Assembly (NCBI GenBank): GCA_032718565.1
Contig: JAVGVS010000491.1
Span: forward strand, 56,586-120,585
Reading direction: 5' to 3'
Length of the DNA stretch: 64,000 nucleotides
From: Distichodus sexfasciatus
Lineage: Eukaryota; Chordata; Actinopteri; Characiformes; Distichodontidae
Shown: positions 21,781-31,777 of the stretch, in pieces
How the letters are laid out: each line of letters starts with the position of its first letter
How positions within the stretch are numbered: the stretch's first letter is position 1
Notes under the pieces: model-generated
The model's database searches: none
Told to the model about the DNA's origin: nothing
What the model saw: only the letters and a program-made list of their open reading frames with translations
Position numbers and translations under genes: made by a program

Positions 21781-22740
21781 TCATCCCTTCTGGTGGAACG
21801 TATATTGCCAAGGCACAACAAGGGAAAATTTTATATACTGTAGTTTTACTTGAGTGATCTTTCTTTAATAGTGCGTGTATGTGTTGTCCATTAGTTCAAT
21901 ATTATTTTGTATGATGAAACATGGGATTTACACCTCGATTAAATACAGGATTTCTCCTTGAACATAAAAGTAAATGTTTGCATGTATTTATGCATATATT
22001 TATATTCATTATGTGTTTATACATTTTTATATAAATTATACAAAATATTCACAGACACGTCTGAAATCTGATTTTGCCAAGAATTTGGTAAAAAGTCGTA
22101 CAGTCTGACTGCTACTGTGAGACTATGACAGCCTTTTTAGTGCTATGATTAACTACACTAAATGATGGACATGTGGACAAAAGCGGCAACGTTGGGGGAC
22201 ATGTGGCAGTGGGTCAGATCTGAGTGTGAAATACAGAATTACCGCTCCTCCGAGTAGGGAATTTGGGACTTAATTTTCATTTAGACCCGACTTCATTTCA
22301 GAGCTTGTTTTCTCCAGCAAAAGGGGAAAAGCAGAAATTGATCGTCACAGAAAGGTTTTGCTTTTCTTTTTTGTCCCAGCGGAGGAAGGGAGGGAGGGAG
22401 AAAGTGGGTGTGTGAGAGGGAGAGAGAGAGAGGAAAGTAAACAAGCTTTGTGTGTGTGTGTGTGTCTGTTTGTGCGTTTGAACGAAAGAATGTTTGAACG
22501 AAAGAATTGAAAGGACAGGAAGAATCAGGAAGGGGCCACTGCATCGGGGCAGCAATTGGAATTGGCCGGCCGTGTTGTGAGTAAACATGGTGTGAAGTGA
22601 TAACTGGTTCTGTTCTAATCTCCTTAATAGTGTCTCCTAGAGAAGCTTGAGGAGCTGAAAATGGAGCAGACGGAGGAGAATACGGACATCTGACTCTCCT
22701 TTCAATGTGTCATGTGAAACTTTAACATGGAGATGTTGGT
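21781..22740. other. unique DNA with GA and GT simple repeats
   Basis: Purine-rich GGGAGG/GAGA runs lie at 22385-22436 and a GT run at 22450-22467. Otherwise no feature recognised. Confidence 0.4.
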
Positions 22741-22800
22741 GGTGGCCTAATGGTAGGATCCTTGACTGTGGAGTAAAAAGTTGTATTTTCATGTCCAGCT
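22741..22800 (+). mobile_element. possible decayed SINE head
   Basis: GGTGGCCTAATGGTAGGATC resembles the A box region of the abundant SINE, but the B box is degraded. Fragment only. Confidence 0.35.
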
Positions 22801-22875
22801 TCAATTCAACTGATGATGCAACTGGAGCAACTTGTGTTAATGGGTCTGTATTGTTTTCCAGACGGCTTAATAGAA

Positions 22876-22990
22876 TCAAAAGCCACAATGGAAATGAAAA
22901 GTCACAACAGAAATAAGAAAGTCACAACGAAAATGCAAAAGTCACAGCAAGACTGCGAAAGCTACAACGCAAATGCAAACACAAAAAATT
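22876..22990. repeat. AAAGCCACAACGGAAATGC minisatellite, block 1
   Basis: About six degenerate units of 17-20 bp, such as AAAAGCCACAATGGAAATG, AAAAGTCACAACAGAAATA and GAAAGTCACAACGAAAATGC. Confidence 0.8.
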
Positions 22991-23325
22991 TGGGCTTTTG
23001 GAAAAGAGTTGTCGTTAACTTTGGCAATGTTGCCCCAAATTTGCAGCACATCAGCATTTTCAAGGGCAAATTAGGTTTGTGGAAAACTTGCGGTGGACTT
23101 CTAGCAACCTTTGTGGAAGGCATATGCACCTTGCAAATTCGTCACCAAAAGTTGACTACAAGTTTGCCATTACTGGCAAATAGTTTTGGCAAATCACTGG
23201 CAAATACATTCACCACTAGAACGACAACATATTCTGGAAAACTCCAGTTTGCCAGAATTAACCACAAATTTGCCGCAAACCTGCCACAAACATTTTGTTT
23301 TTGTAAGGGAAAGCATGAAGGCTGA
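22991..23325. repeat. TTTGGCAAA/TTTGCC-rich segment between minisatellite blocks
   Basis: Multiple short motifs of the type TTTGGCAA, CAAATTTGC, GTTTGCCA and ACTGGCAAAT recur with irregular spacing in both orientations over 330 bp. The longest open frames across it (170 codons on +, 159 on -) are low-complexity products of the repeat. Confidence 0.5.
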
Positions 23326-23625
23326 TAAAAAATGCAAAAGCGTAGTTGCAAAAGCCACAATGGAAAAACAGAAGCCACAATACAAATGCAAAAATCCACA
23401 GCACAAATGTAAAAGCTACAACAGAAATAAAAACCCACAAAACGAATATAAAAGCCGTAACAAAAATGTAAGTTCACAACAGAAATCATACAGCAACACT
23501 GGAAATGCAAAATACTAAACACAAACACAGAAGCCAAAACAGTAACACATGCAAAAGCATGACTCCAATAGCCACAATGCAAATGAAATTCTAGAGCGAA
23601 ACTCAAATGCAAAGGCCACAACGTG
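23326..23625. repeat. AAAGCCACAACGGAAATGC minisatellite, block 2
   Basis: About fifteen degenerate 17-20 bp units of the same family as block 1, such as GTTGCAAAAGCCACAATGG and GAAGCCACAATACAAATGC. Confidence 0.8.
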
Positions 23626-25489
23626 GGTGAACAATGGTTTGTACATTATCCAGCAGGTGATTTTATAAACGATCGTGTGATGTCTCTTGGCTTTGTCCAC
23701 CAGGTATTTTAATCTCTGCTTCAAGTTTTGTATTATTTCAGTTTAGCCCTCATGATTTTTGACTTTTCACATATAGATTTACATTTTCTCCTTGTTAGTT
23801 TGGTTTGTGCCACAATTTTTTTCTGCTCTCTGTTATTCTCTCATTGACTATGTGTCTGAGGACGTTAGTTAATTGTGTGTCTCTTTTTGCCATCCACATT
23901 CGGGTCCTGCTGCCCTCTCACCCAATATCCCAATATTAAAGTGGATGTGGCAGTGACGATTCCACATTCATTTCAACAAAGCAGATTTGAGTGTGGGAGG
24001 TCATACCTGTTTCCAAAGCCTTATGTCACACAAAATCCCACAAACAAAAGACAGTGGGACAGGATTATATCAGGATTACACAATTGTCATGGTTGACTAT
24101 ATAATCTTTAGAACTCTGAAAGAACTGAATATCTGCAATCATCCGATCCTGACCCAAAATAGAACTGGATTACTCTGGTGTAAATACTGGTAAAGATCCG
24201 ACGCCGCAGGACCGATCAAAAACTGGCTTCAATCACGTCATTCCAACAAGCTTCATGGTTTATATTTTTCAAAAAAAGCACATTTTCCAATCTGACACGC
24301 CAAGCGTCACGTATGGAATTGATTATATACATGCTGTACAATAGCCATGTTCTGCTAAATGCTAATCTCTTAGCATGAGAAAACAGGATTAACCTTATCC
24401 ACTTGAAGATTCTATTTATGTTGATGTATTCATTTCTTTTCCACCTTAACATGACCGAGTGTCAACCTGAGACTCTTGTTAGTGTGTAAATGTGTCTGTT
24501 TTTCCGACAACAAAATGAGTCTTCCCCTCCAGACGGACTGCCTGATTCAGACTCTAGCGCAAGTTCTTCTAAACAACCCCTAATTATTGGGGGCGGTGGT
24601 GGTGCTGGTCTTCTCGGTACCCAACTTTAATCATAAGCGGCTTGTAGCTTGATACGTTACTGTTTAAACATGGCTACTGCTGTTTCCTATATACAAATAG
24701 CACACACTAGCGTTGAGAATGAGCCAAAATCTAAAATAATTACAGCTCAACTGCACTCCTGGAGTCACAAACTGACCAGAGGTCAAAAGGGTAAAGGGGA
24801 ACAGGTCAAAAAATGACAAGCATCTGTGATTGTACATCTAAAAAATACAGCTGTAAAGTAGATTTTTTTAAGAACAAGGTAGATGTTCCCCATAAAGCGC
24901 TCAGCGGCTTGAAGAAGTCTCACCGGACTCTTACATATATTCATGACACATCCACGCTGCTGAGCCCACCCAGAACCGGGCGAGAACTTTATATATGTAA
25001 GCCTTAAAAGCACACATCGCCACTCCAAGGCTGTAACCTCCATCTATTATTTATTACACTTATATATTAGTACATACAGCGCACTACGGAATTACTGGTG
25101 CCCATGGTGAAGTTGTAAAAACTGAGAAAGAGGAAGAAAGAGGGAGCGGTGCAGATGAATGCGAAAATTTCACTCTCAGACTTATGAGAAGCTCAACGTT
25201 GCAGGACATGGCGATATATAATAAAGGCTTTCAGTGATAAGATTAATATCCATGTCACTGTGGAAACGGAAAGCATTTTTACTCAACATTCACCAGCCTT
25301 TATCTCAAAAACCAACATGAGCCTCGCCCTGAAATCTCACTTCTCATAACATTTAAAACGTTTGTTTTGCTTTCATTTAGAAACTCAATGTCAACTTGAC
25401 AATCACTAGATTTAGAAACTTGATATCTCTAGGAAACGCTACCAAATATTGGACGTATTGGTGTCATTTTTAAACACCCTCGAATCATG
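23626..25489. other. unique DNA
   Basis: No transposon, tandem repeat or coding frame that I can support. Confidence 0.35.
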
Positions 25490-25697
25490 TCATTTTCCAA
25501 AAATGAAGAAATAAAATGGTCATTTTTCAAAAAACAAAAAGTCATTTTTCAAAACTCAATAAAAATAATGGCCATTTTTCAAAACTCCACAATCATAATG
25601 ATGTCATTCATCAAACCCATAAAAACTAAATCATGCGATTTTTCAAAACCCTAGAAACAAAATGTCATTTTTCAAAACTCTAGAAACATCATGATGA
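25490..25697. repeat. GTCATTTTTCAAAACTC minisatellite
   Basis: About six units of 30-40 bp share GTCATTTTTCAAAACTC and A-rich linkers (TAGAAACATAA type). Copies start near 25490, 25518, 25551, 25582, 25638 and 25664. Confidence 0.85.
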
Positions 25698-25728
25698 GAC
25701 TCGCAGATGAGACTCGGACCAAAATCAC

Positions 25729-25748
25729 TTTTTTTTTTTTTTTTTTTT
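25729..25748. repeat. poly-T tract (20 T)
   Basis: Uninterrupted T run. It could be the poly-A end of a minus-strand retrocopy, but no copy body is recognised next to it. Confidence 0.9.
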
Positions 25749-26149
25749 ACATTTGTTCTATTGGCATTTAGCAAAGTCAAGCAGAAAGTGAGTTTTCTTG
25801 CTGTTGGAACATTTGTGCAACTAGATTTTGTGCTGTTTGACACTTTCTGTGTGTGTGTTTCTGTGTGTGTTGCCTCTCTAGTTTATTAAGTGTGTCCAGT
25901 CATTTTGGAAATGCCCATTGCAGGTGTAGCCTGAAGTCAGACTGAAGCTGGTTTCAGGCAAAATAACATTGTTGTGTTTTAAAGTTTCAAAAATATATGC
26001 TGCCTTATACACTCGGCGGTCAGCTTTATTAGTAATGTAGTAGTATAATGTATAATGTATAGATTGTTGTGTTTATATGCATCTCGTTTTTCTGTGTCTC
26101 GAGTTTGCCTTCATATATATTTCTACATGACAAACTTTTACAGGCTAAA

Positions 26150-26189
26150 TATGTGTGTATGTGTGTGGGTATGTGTGTGTGTGTGTGTG
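26150..26189. repeat. (GT)n microsatellite
   Basis: Interrupted GT run of about 40 bp. Confidence 0.9.
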
Positions 26190-26194
26190 ATCCA

Positions 26195-26550
26195 GGCCGG
26201 CTGTGATTGCCTCCACCGAGAGCTTTTCATATGGCATTTGTTCCGTCTTCTTGCTGGCTGGCGTTCTCTCGCCCGAGGCGTCGCATTTAGCCACTTTTAT
26301 TTAGAGTGAGATTACGCGCCGCTCTGTTCCCCGTCTCCTATTAATTTGCAAACAGACGTAATTTTCGCCGGCCCTCCGCAGCGTGAGGGTGAGCCGTGCC
26401 AAACGGTTGCAAGGGGAAAGAAGAGAAAGCAGAGCCATTTTTTCACCAGCGTTGGTGTGCCAAGAAACCGGTTTTCCCTCCCAAATGGGAAAAAGGGGGT
26501 TTTTGTTGGAATCGTGTCCTGTGGTGAAAGTCACATCACGAGCCAACAGA
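26195..26550. other. GC-richer repeat-poor block, possible regulatory DNA
   Basis: This starts abruptly after the GT run. It contains CTCCTATTAATTTGCAAACA, CAGACGTAATTTTCGCC and several CpGs, with no repeat recognised. Open frames on both strands are 81-84 codons and do not look like protein. Conserved noncoding DNA is a possibility only. Confidence 0.3.
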
Positions 26551-26558
26551 GACGCAAG

Positions 26559-26660
26559 CAGTGCTGGGGAAGCTACTTGGCCGAGCTACAGTTTTAATAT
26601 AGTAGTTAGCTACACTACAAACTACAGAGAAAAGTAGCTAACTACATCTAAGATGTTTCT
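26559..26660 (+). mobile_element. hAT terminal fragment (CAGTGCTGGGGAAGCTAC)
   Basis: CAGTGCTGGGGAAGCTACTT is a hAT-type terminus. It is followed by repeated AGTAGTTAGCTACACTACAA-type sequence, a familiar fish hAT end. The other terminus is not found. A second internal fragment of the same kind lies at 28355-28450. Confidence 0.6.
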
Positions 26661-26738
26661 TCCAGTAGTAGTCAATATTTGTGCTGTAAGATTAGGTTCA
26701 CACCAAGAGCTACTAAAACTGTAAAAGTCAGCGTTCAA

Positions 26739-27000
26739 TCAATTAGAGCGTTCAATCTTGCTTAAAAGATCTGGGGATCTAACCAGGGATCTGATTAGGA
26801 TGTGACACGAAAGACAGACGTTAACAATCTTCCATCGGCCGGGTTAGGCGGTTGTCGGACTGCTTCACGATTCGGACAGGGATCTGGTTAGGATTTGAAC
26901 CGAATGCCGAACTTTCACAGTTCGCCAATGATCTGGTTAGGATTTAGCAAACTGCTACTTGTTAGCTGTTAGCCCGTGTAGCGTGGTGGTTAACCCAAAG
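26739..27000 (-). mobile_element. decayed fragment related to LTR A/B
   Basis: GTTAGCCCGTGTAGCGTGGT followed by GGTTAACCCAAAG near 26966-26999 matches the 3' third of LTR A on the same strand. Upstream, GGGATCTGGTTAGGATTTGA-like sequence is repeated three times (near 26776, 26880, 26929). Confidence 0.55.
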
Positions 27001-27235
27001 AGGCAAAAGAGGTGACAAAAGAGGCAAAGTACTGTAGGAACCAAAGGTTTCAAGCATATTTTCTGGGATACAAGCGAAGAACGTCTACATTTCGATTGGT
27101 TGCTAATCATTTACAGCTGAAACTAATTTGCATTAAGTTGTCATCAACTTCTTTTTGCCGCTCTAGTTGCTTTGAAAGTAAAGAGATATGCTCTGATTTC
27201 TTAGTGAACATGCTTCAGAATTTTGTATATATTGA

Positions 27236-27424
27236 AGTGAGTGACCACAACCAAATGCGACCTCTGCATTTGACCCATCCGAGAAATAGCAGTGGGCAGC
27301 TGACATGGACAGTGCCCATGGAGCAGTGCTTGGTCCTTGCTCATGAGTACCTCAGTGGTACCTTCAGACCAGCAACCTTTTGATCATAAAGCCAATGCCC
27401 CCGAGCGTTTGGTTACCAACTGTC
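27236..27424 (-). mobile_element. SINE, GAGGTACTCATGAG family
   Basis: The reverse complement contains GCAGAGGTCGCATTTGGTTG, CACTGAGGTACTCATGAGCA and a decayed tRNA-like head ending at GTTGGTAAC. The final tail is shortened. Confidence 0.7.
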
Positions 27425-27426
27425 AA

Positions 27427-27548
27427 GACTATAGGGGTGGTGTCGGTCTAGGGTTAGGATCCCCACCTCTGGACCAAGAGGTTGTGGCTTCGAATCCTAC
27501 CTCTGGCACTACCATCATCGGGACCCTAAGCAAGACCCTTAACCCGAA
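27427..27548 (+). mobile_element. second SINE family, tRNA-like head
   Basis: It reads GGTGGTGTCGGTCTAGGGTT, then ACCAAGAGGTTGTGGCTTCG with B box CTTCGAATCC, and CCTAAGCAAGACCCTTAACC. It matches minus-strand copies at 33556-33690 and, more distantly, 60163-60362, whose tail has GTAAGTCGCCCTGGATATGA. Confidence 0.65.
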
Positions 27549-27875
27549 AATCAGCCGATATTTGCTTTTTTATTTGCAGTCATCGATATCCGACCGATGC
27601 TGAGATTTGCCCGATATTTCCAGACAATATTTGATGCTGCATTTATTGTACGTGGGAAAGGTAGAGCTTGTTTCAGACACATCCAGAGTCTGAGGTGGGG
27701 TTTTATGTTTTTAAATGTTTGGCGTTATTTTTGTGGCAAAATTCTAAGCATGCAGTAGAACTTTGGCGAGCAAAAGCTCTTGTCCTTGCACTTGTCTCTG
27801 ACTTTCTCATTTATTGGCATCGGCAGATAAAAGCTTGAAAAAAGTTGGATTTCGGCATTGGTCTATAATTCCCTA
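27549..27875 (+). mobile_element. hAT-like MITE copy 1 (CCGATATT-rich)
   Basis: Homologous to 43694-43980. Shared order: CGATATTTGCTTTTTT, GATGCTGAGATTTGCCCGAT, ATTTCCAG, CAGAGTCTGAGGTGGGGTTT, TCTAAGCATGCAGTAG. The right end near TCCCTA is compatible with a hAT terminus. No coding sequence. Confidence 0.6.
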
Positions 27876-28103
27876 CTCAAACGTGAATAATGAATCAAAA
27901 AGAACAGCAAGCTTCTGAACAGAACAAGAGGGCGCAACAGGGACAGTGTCTACTCTGAACATTTGACGCCAGGCAGATGTGAGTGAAATTTCTGTCTCTC
28001 TCTGTCTTCATCTCTCCGCCTGTCTTTCTCCATCTCCTTTTCCCGTCTCCTGTCTTTTTGCATGTGTGTGTGTTTCCTGTACGATCTCAATGCCATGCTT
28101 TAG

Positions 28104-28182
28104 TGGGCAGATGGAGCAGTTCTTACTGTTGAATGGGTTCGAGTGGAATGATGAGGACACAGACATATACAGCCTGAAGGAA
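28104..28182 (+). CDS. possible short internal coding exon, unidentified
   Basis: An acceptor-like ATGCTTTAG ends at 28103. The open frame then reads (with one leading base) GQMEQFLLLNGFEWNDE and continues DTDIYSLKE to 28182, where GTGTGTGTGC could act as donor. The residue mix (acidic and aromatic residues, no low-complexity bias) is more protein-like than other frames in the window, and no repeat is recognised in it. Against this: 26 codons is short, the sequence sits between GT-rich stretches, no neighbouring exon is seen and I do not recognise the protein. The frame stays open from 27979 to 28317. Confidence 0.22.
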
Positions 28183-28316
28183 GTGTGTGTGCGTGTGAGT
28201 GTGTGTAGGCAAGGACAGAGATCTCTTCCTGCTTTACACATGAGAGTGGGAGGCTTTGCCATTTTTATAGCCTTAATCTGGGCACTGTCACACAGATACA
28301 GCTCAGCAGCACAATA

Positions 28317-28341
28317 GTGTGTGTGTGTGTGTGTGTGTGTG
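28317..28341. repeat. (GT)n microsatellite
   Basis: Twelve uninterrupted GT units. Confidence 0.95.
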
Positions 28342-28354
28342 AATTGTTGAAGAA

Positions 28355-28450
28355 GGTACTATTAAACAACAGCTTTTCAAGTTACTTCTGATTAAAAGTA
28401 GCTACAGCCACAGTAGTGAACTACACTACAAGCTACAGAGAAAACATGTT
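28355..28450 (+). mobile_element. hAT internal fragment (AAAAGTAGCTAC type)
   Basis: CTGATTAAAAGTAGCTACAG and GTGAACTACACTACAAGCTA share the tandem AGCTAC/ACTACA texture of the hAT end at 26559. Confidence 0.5.
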
Positions 28451-28460
28451 ACCAACATCC

Positions 28461-28705
28461 AGTTGGTAACGTAGCGGTTATGGCATTCGCCCCGTGATTG
28501 GAAGCTCACCGGTTTGAATCCCGGACTGGTAAATGTTCCACTGAGGTACTCATGAACAAGGTACTGCCCCCTAGCATTGCTCCCCGGATGCTGCCCATAT
28601 CATCTGCCCACTGCTCTTTCATGGATGGGTCAAACGCAGACGTCACATTCAATCGTGGCGCATATGTGCTCTGCTGTGTTCACAATGACAGATAATCACA
28701 GACTT
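28461..28705 (+). mobile_element. full-length SINE, GAGGTACTCATGAG family
   Basis: The head is GTTGGTAACGTAGCGGTTAT, with B box GGTTTGAATCC, core CCACTGAGGTACTCATGAAC and tail TTCACAATGACAGATAATCA. Colinear with the copy at 21533. Confidence 0.85.
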
Positions 28706-29009
28706 AAATGTATACTTCTGCCTTGTCAAGATAACAGGGAGTAGCTATGCTCAGGGCAAAACTGAAGAGCAGCACAGAAGGTGATTTTAACTGAGAGAAA
28801 AAGACGCTATGCTGAGGAGAAGAGAACAGAGGTGAGTCAACATCTTCATGCCTCCGGCTCTGAGCTCGGGGAAGAAAACTGGCATAACAAAAACACCTGA
28901 ACTAAAATGAAACAATACGGAACAAAAAATACATTATTTGATCTTGATTTTAACTGATAAACCCAGTAGTAAAAACTGGAAAGATGTATAAAGTCACATC
29001 AAACATAAA
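28706..29009. other. unique DNA
   Basis: Nothing recognised. Confidence 0.35.
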
Positions 29010-29149
29010 TTAAAGATGGCACCGATGTGATACGCGGATCAGACATTGGTCTGATAGCGACTGAAATAGCTGGATCATGCATCGGTGGCATTAGGCCGAA
29101 CTGTAAATGCGCACAAGCTCAGTTGGTTCTGCATGGGAAGTGTAACTGT
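29010..29149. repeat. dispersed repeat (GATGGCACCGAT type), left part
   Basis: TAAAGATGGCACCGATGTGA, GCGGATCAGACATTGGTCTG and CGGTGGCATTAGG match 63788-63870. The continuation is found after the hAT copy at 30062, so this older repeat was split by that insertion. Confidence 0.75.
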
Positions 29150-30061
29150 TAGTGTTGCGCGGGGCTGCTTTTTTTAACACCCGCCCCAAACCGACCCATC
29201 AGGAGATCCAAACCGCCCCGCCCAACCCGCAAAAATACGCATGGATAATGACACAAAACCCGACCCGACCCGAGGGAGAAAAAAAAACCCACCAGTGAGC
29301 CTGAATTGCCATGGAACCTACCAATGAAGTGTCATTTGTGACACTGTAACCCCTAGATGATATAGATTTGTGCTAGATTCGCATTGAAGATGATGACTGT
29401 GTACCAAACAACAACCACGAAACCGAAAGATCGATTTTTACGTCGTTATTTATTGAAGGGTTGTGGAAAATTGCACGAAAGACACACAAGACACACTCTC
29501 GCACACACACAAACTCACACAAGCGCGCATGTTTGCAAAACATACTAGTTGTCAAAACTGTAACATCTGATGTAACATCAGATCTGAGAACTCTATCAGA
29601 TTTGAATGAACTTAGTAGAACTTAGGTCTTCTTTTAACTTAATTTTGTCTAAAATGAAGTAGAGCAGAGCAACTTGACCGTGATATTTCACCAAACTAGT
29701 AGCTTTTCCTACAAATTGAAAACTCCAAAATTGAAAAATATGTGCCGACTGCATTTATGACAGCTGTTTGGAAGCACTGTGGAGAAAGAGGATGGAATCC
29801 ACCGTGCCGGGGTTTAGCCTATTTCGACGCGCTTCCAGCACACGACCTGCTGAACTGAACGTGCGCTCGCTCGATGCGCTGGTTGCAGGAACGCAAAGCA
29901 CCGCTCTTGCCAGCATCGAGAGGAGAGGTAATTCGAACCCCATTTACAACACGTTTTGATCGATAATGAAATGCGTTTTGTAACTTTTTGACCCGCCCGC
30001 CCGCACCCACGATATTTTAAAAATGTCTGCCCTAAAACTGCCCGCACCCGCTAGTGACTGT
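29142..30061 (-). mobile_element. hAT (Ac-like) transposon copy 2 with 8 bp TSD
   Basis: The element is 29150-30053. It is colinear with 16305-17211, including TAGTGTTGCGCG at the left end and the CCCGACCCGACCC block. The right end has lost about 25 bp just inside the terminus but keeps ...CTA. The flanking octamers GTAACTGT (29142-29149) and GTGACTGT (30054-30061) differ at one base, consistent with an aged 8 bp duplication. It is inserted into the GATGGCACCGAT repeat. Confidence 0.88.
29755..29943 (-). pseudogene. hAT transposase C-terminal (dimerisation) remnant, open
   Basis: A 62-codon frame reads MGFELPLLSMLARAVLCVPA, then TSASSERTFSSAGRVLEARR and NRLNPGTVDSILFLHSASK. This is the hAT C-terminal dimerisation domain of the Ac branch, with the conserved SASSERxFSxAG and R-x-x-LNP motifs intact. 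It lacks the DDE catalytic core and the zinc finger, so it cannot be a working transposase. The homologous frame in copy 1 carries a premature stop, and this one does not. The first ATG may be fortuitous. Confidence 0.88.
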
Positions 30062-30300
30062 GGTACAGCTGGTTTATTGTTCAACATTCACACTAATTCC
30101 TGCATATTGATATGACAATGAACAGAACAAGCAACGCAACACACTACAAGCCCAAAAGCACATCACACCATTATACTGTCCAACATTTTACAAAGTTATA
30201 GTACAAAGGTACAGAGCTCCCTTTTTATCTCAAAGTCTATTTAAAATGTTAAAAATGTCAGAGCGAAAAAAAAAAAAAATTAAAATCATAGAATAATATA
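30062..30300. repeat. dispersed repeat (GATGGCACCGAT type), right part
   Basis: CATATTGATATGACAATGAA, CAACGCAACACACTACAAGC and CCAAAAGCACATCACACCAT recur at 63888-63960. The right boundary is uncertain, as the second copy leaves the homology near 63957. Confidence 0.65.
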
Positions 30301-31040
30301 CAGAAATATCTTCAGTGCTTTAGGTCACTTAGCTTTCTAAATTCCCCCAAAATTCCCTAAAGGTTCTATTTTTCTGTTTCGTTTGTAAAATGTCATTTTT
30401 AAGGTTACATCGATTGGGCTGCCGATGTTGGTCCGGTTCGAGAGAGAACAGCAGATGGGAGTTCAAAGCCCACAGGCAACGTCTTCGCTTGGCTCTTGGG
30501 AGACAGCAGCGGTCGATAGTATGGCGGGCGAGTGTGTCTGCAATGCTGATGATGAGTGAGAGTGTGGAGCATATTGGGGAACACTGCTCTTCTTTTAGGA
30601 GAAGAATCACATGGAAAGGGAAGTGAAAAGGTGGTTTGACTTTAATCAGCTGTGCTGCAGCACTTTCTCAACAAGCATCAGGGTATTACACACATTTGTT
30701 TACATCTGTTTCTGTAAGTGTGTTGCGTCTCTGCAGCTGACGACATCGCGCTACAATCACGGCAACTTCTCATCCCTGATCTCACCACCAACCAGATCTG
30801 ATCTGATCCGACCTGGGCCCGAGAGTCACTATCATCAGTTTACACCTTTGCTTAAAGTTTTTGTTGAATATGTTAATAAAAATATTAAAATTTTAGCAGT
30901 AGGGTTCCAGCTCTTCTGTGAAGTGCAAAATCCAAAAGTCCTAGCTCTGGAATTTGAGTCCACTGAAGACCTTTTAATTGTTTTGCTTTAATTGCGTTGC
31001 AAAATTGCTACTCCTTAATGAATTATATTGTAATGTTTTA
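30301..31040. other. unique DNA
   Basis: A mildly GC-rich stretch (30390-30626) is open on both strands but shows no recognisable domain. No repeat seen. Confidence 0.35.
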
Positions 31041-31274
31041 TGTGTAGAACACTGATGGCTGCTTTAAAATCAACACACTACAAGCAGAGATGTGGTTTAG
31101 CAATCGATGCTTTAGGGAAAAAAGGGACCATGTGAAATATACACAAATTTGTATTTACATATTATATTTAAATGTATAATCTATTCATATTTTGTGTGTA
31201 GAACAATGATGACTGCTTTGATATCAACACAGTATGATTAGAAATCTGGTTTGCTAATCAATGCTTTAGGGAAA
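31041..31274. repeat. 80 bp direct repeat, period 154 bp
   Basis: TGTGTAGAACACTGATGGCT at 31041 and TGTGTAGAACAATGATGACT at 31195 each start an 80 bp block ending ATGCTTTAGGGAAA. About 80% identical by eye. Confidence 0.8.
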
Positions 31275-31361
31275 CAAATATAAGCAAAAACACATATATT
31301 ACACTGTTTATACGGTCACATATAAAGAAATTACATGTGTATTTGCAGGGATGTGTTGTGT

Positions 31362-31507
31362 TGTTGAAGTTCATTCCTACATTCATTTTCCGAACAGGGG
31401 AACAGTTTTGCCAACTGGGGTCGCAGGGGGACCGGAGCCTATTCCGGGAACATTCGGGCGCAAGGCGGGGAACAACCCTGGGCAGGCGCCAACACACCGC
31501 AGGGGTT
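31362..31507 (-). mobile_element. DANA-type SINE 3' fragment
   Basis: The reverse complement contains GGTGTGTTGGCGCCTGCC, CAGGGTTGTTCCCCGCCTTG and GACCCCAGTTGGC, matching the 3' third of the copies at 58061 and 59723. The head is missing. Confidence 0.65.
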
Positions 31508-31659
31508 GTTAAAGTTATATTTTAAATAAGAAATTACACTTTGCAAATTTCTTTTTTGTTGTTGCTATTTTTGGTCTCAAAGACACAATTTTTTTTATGT
31601 GGGAAAATACAAAATTGCACGAGGTGCAAAATTTCAAACCAAGTCCAACAATTTCAGTC

Positions 31660-31777
31660 ACAAAGTCAAAGTAAACTTTATTGTAAGCTCTGCTATATGC
31701 TGTACAAGTATGCAGAGAGACAACACGACATGACGCCAGTTTTAACAGAGTAAATAAAGCACATAGAATAAATTATA
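31660..31777 (-). mobile_element. LINE 3' end fragment (TTTACTTTGACT tail family)
   Basis: AAGTCAAAGTAAACTTTATT and TGCTATATGCTGTACAAGTA match the start of the copy at 7341. It ends where the TGTGAC-family element begins. Confidence 0.7.

Noticed and set aside
22813..23621. 170- and 159-codon frames on opposite strands
   Set aside because: Both are products of the GCCACAA minisatellite and TTTGCC-rich core.
30390..30626. Coding exon in a GC-richer patch
   Set aside because: Open on both strands, no recognisable domain, no clear splice sites.
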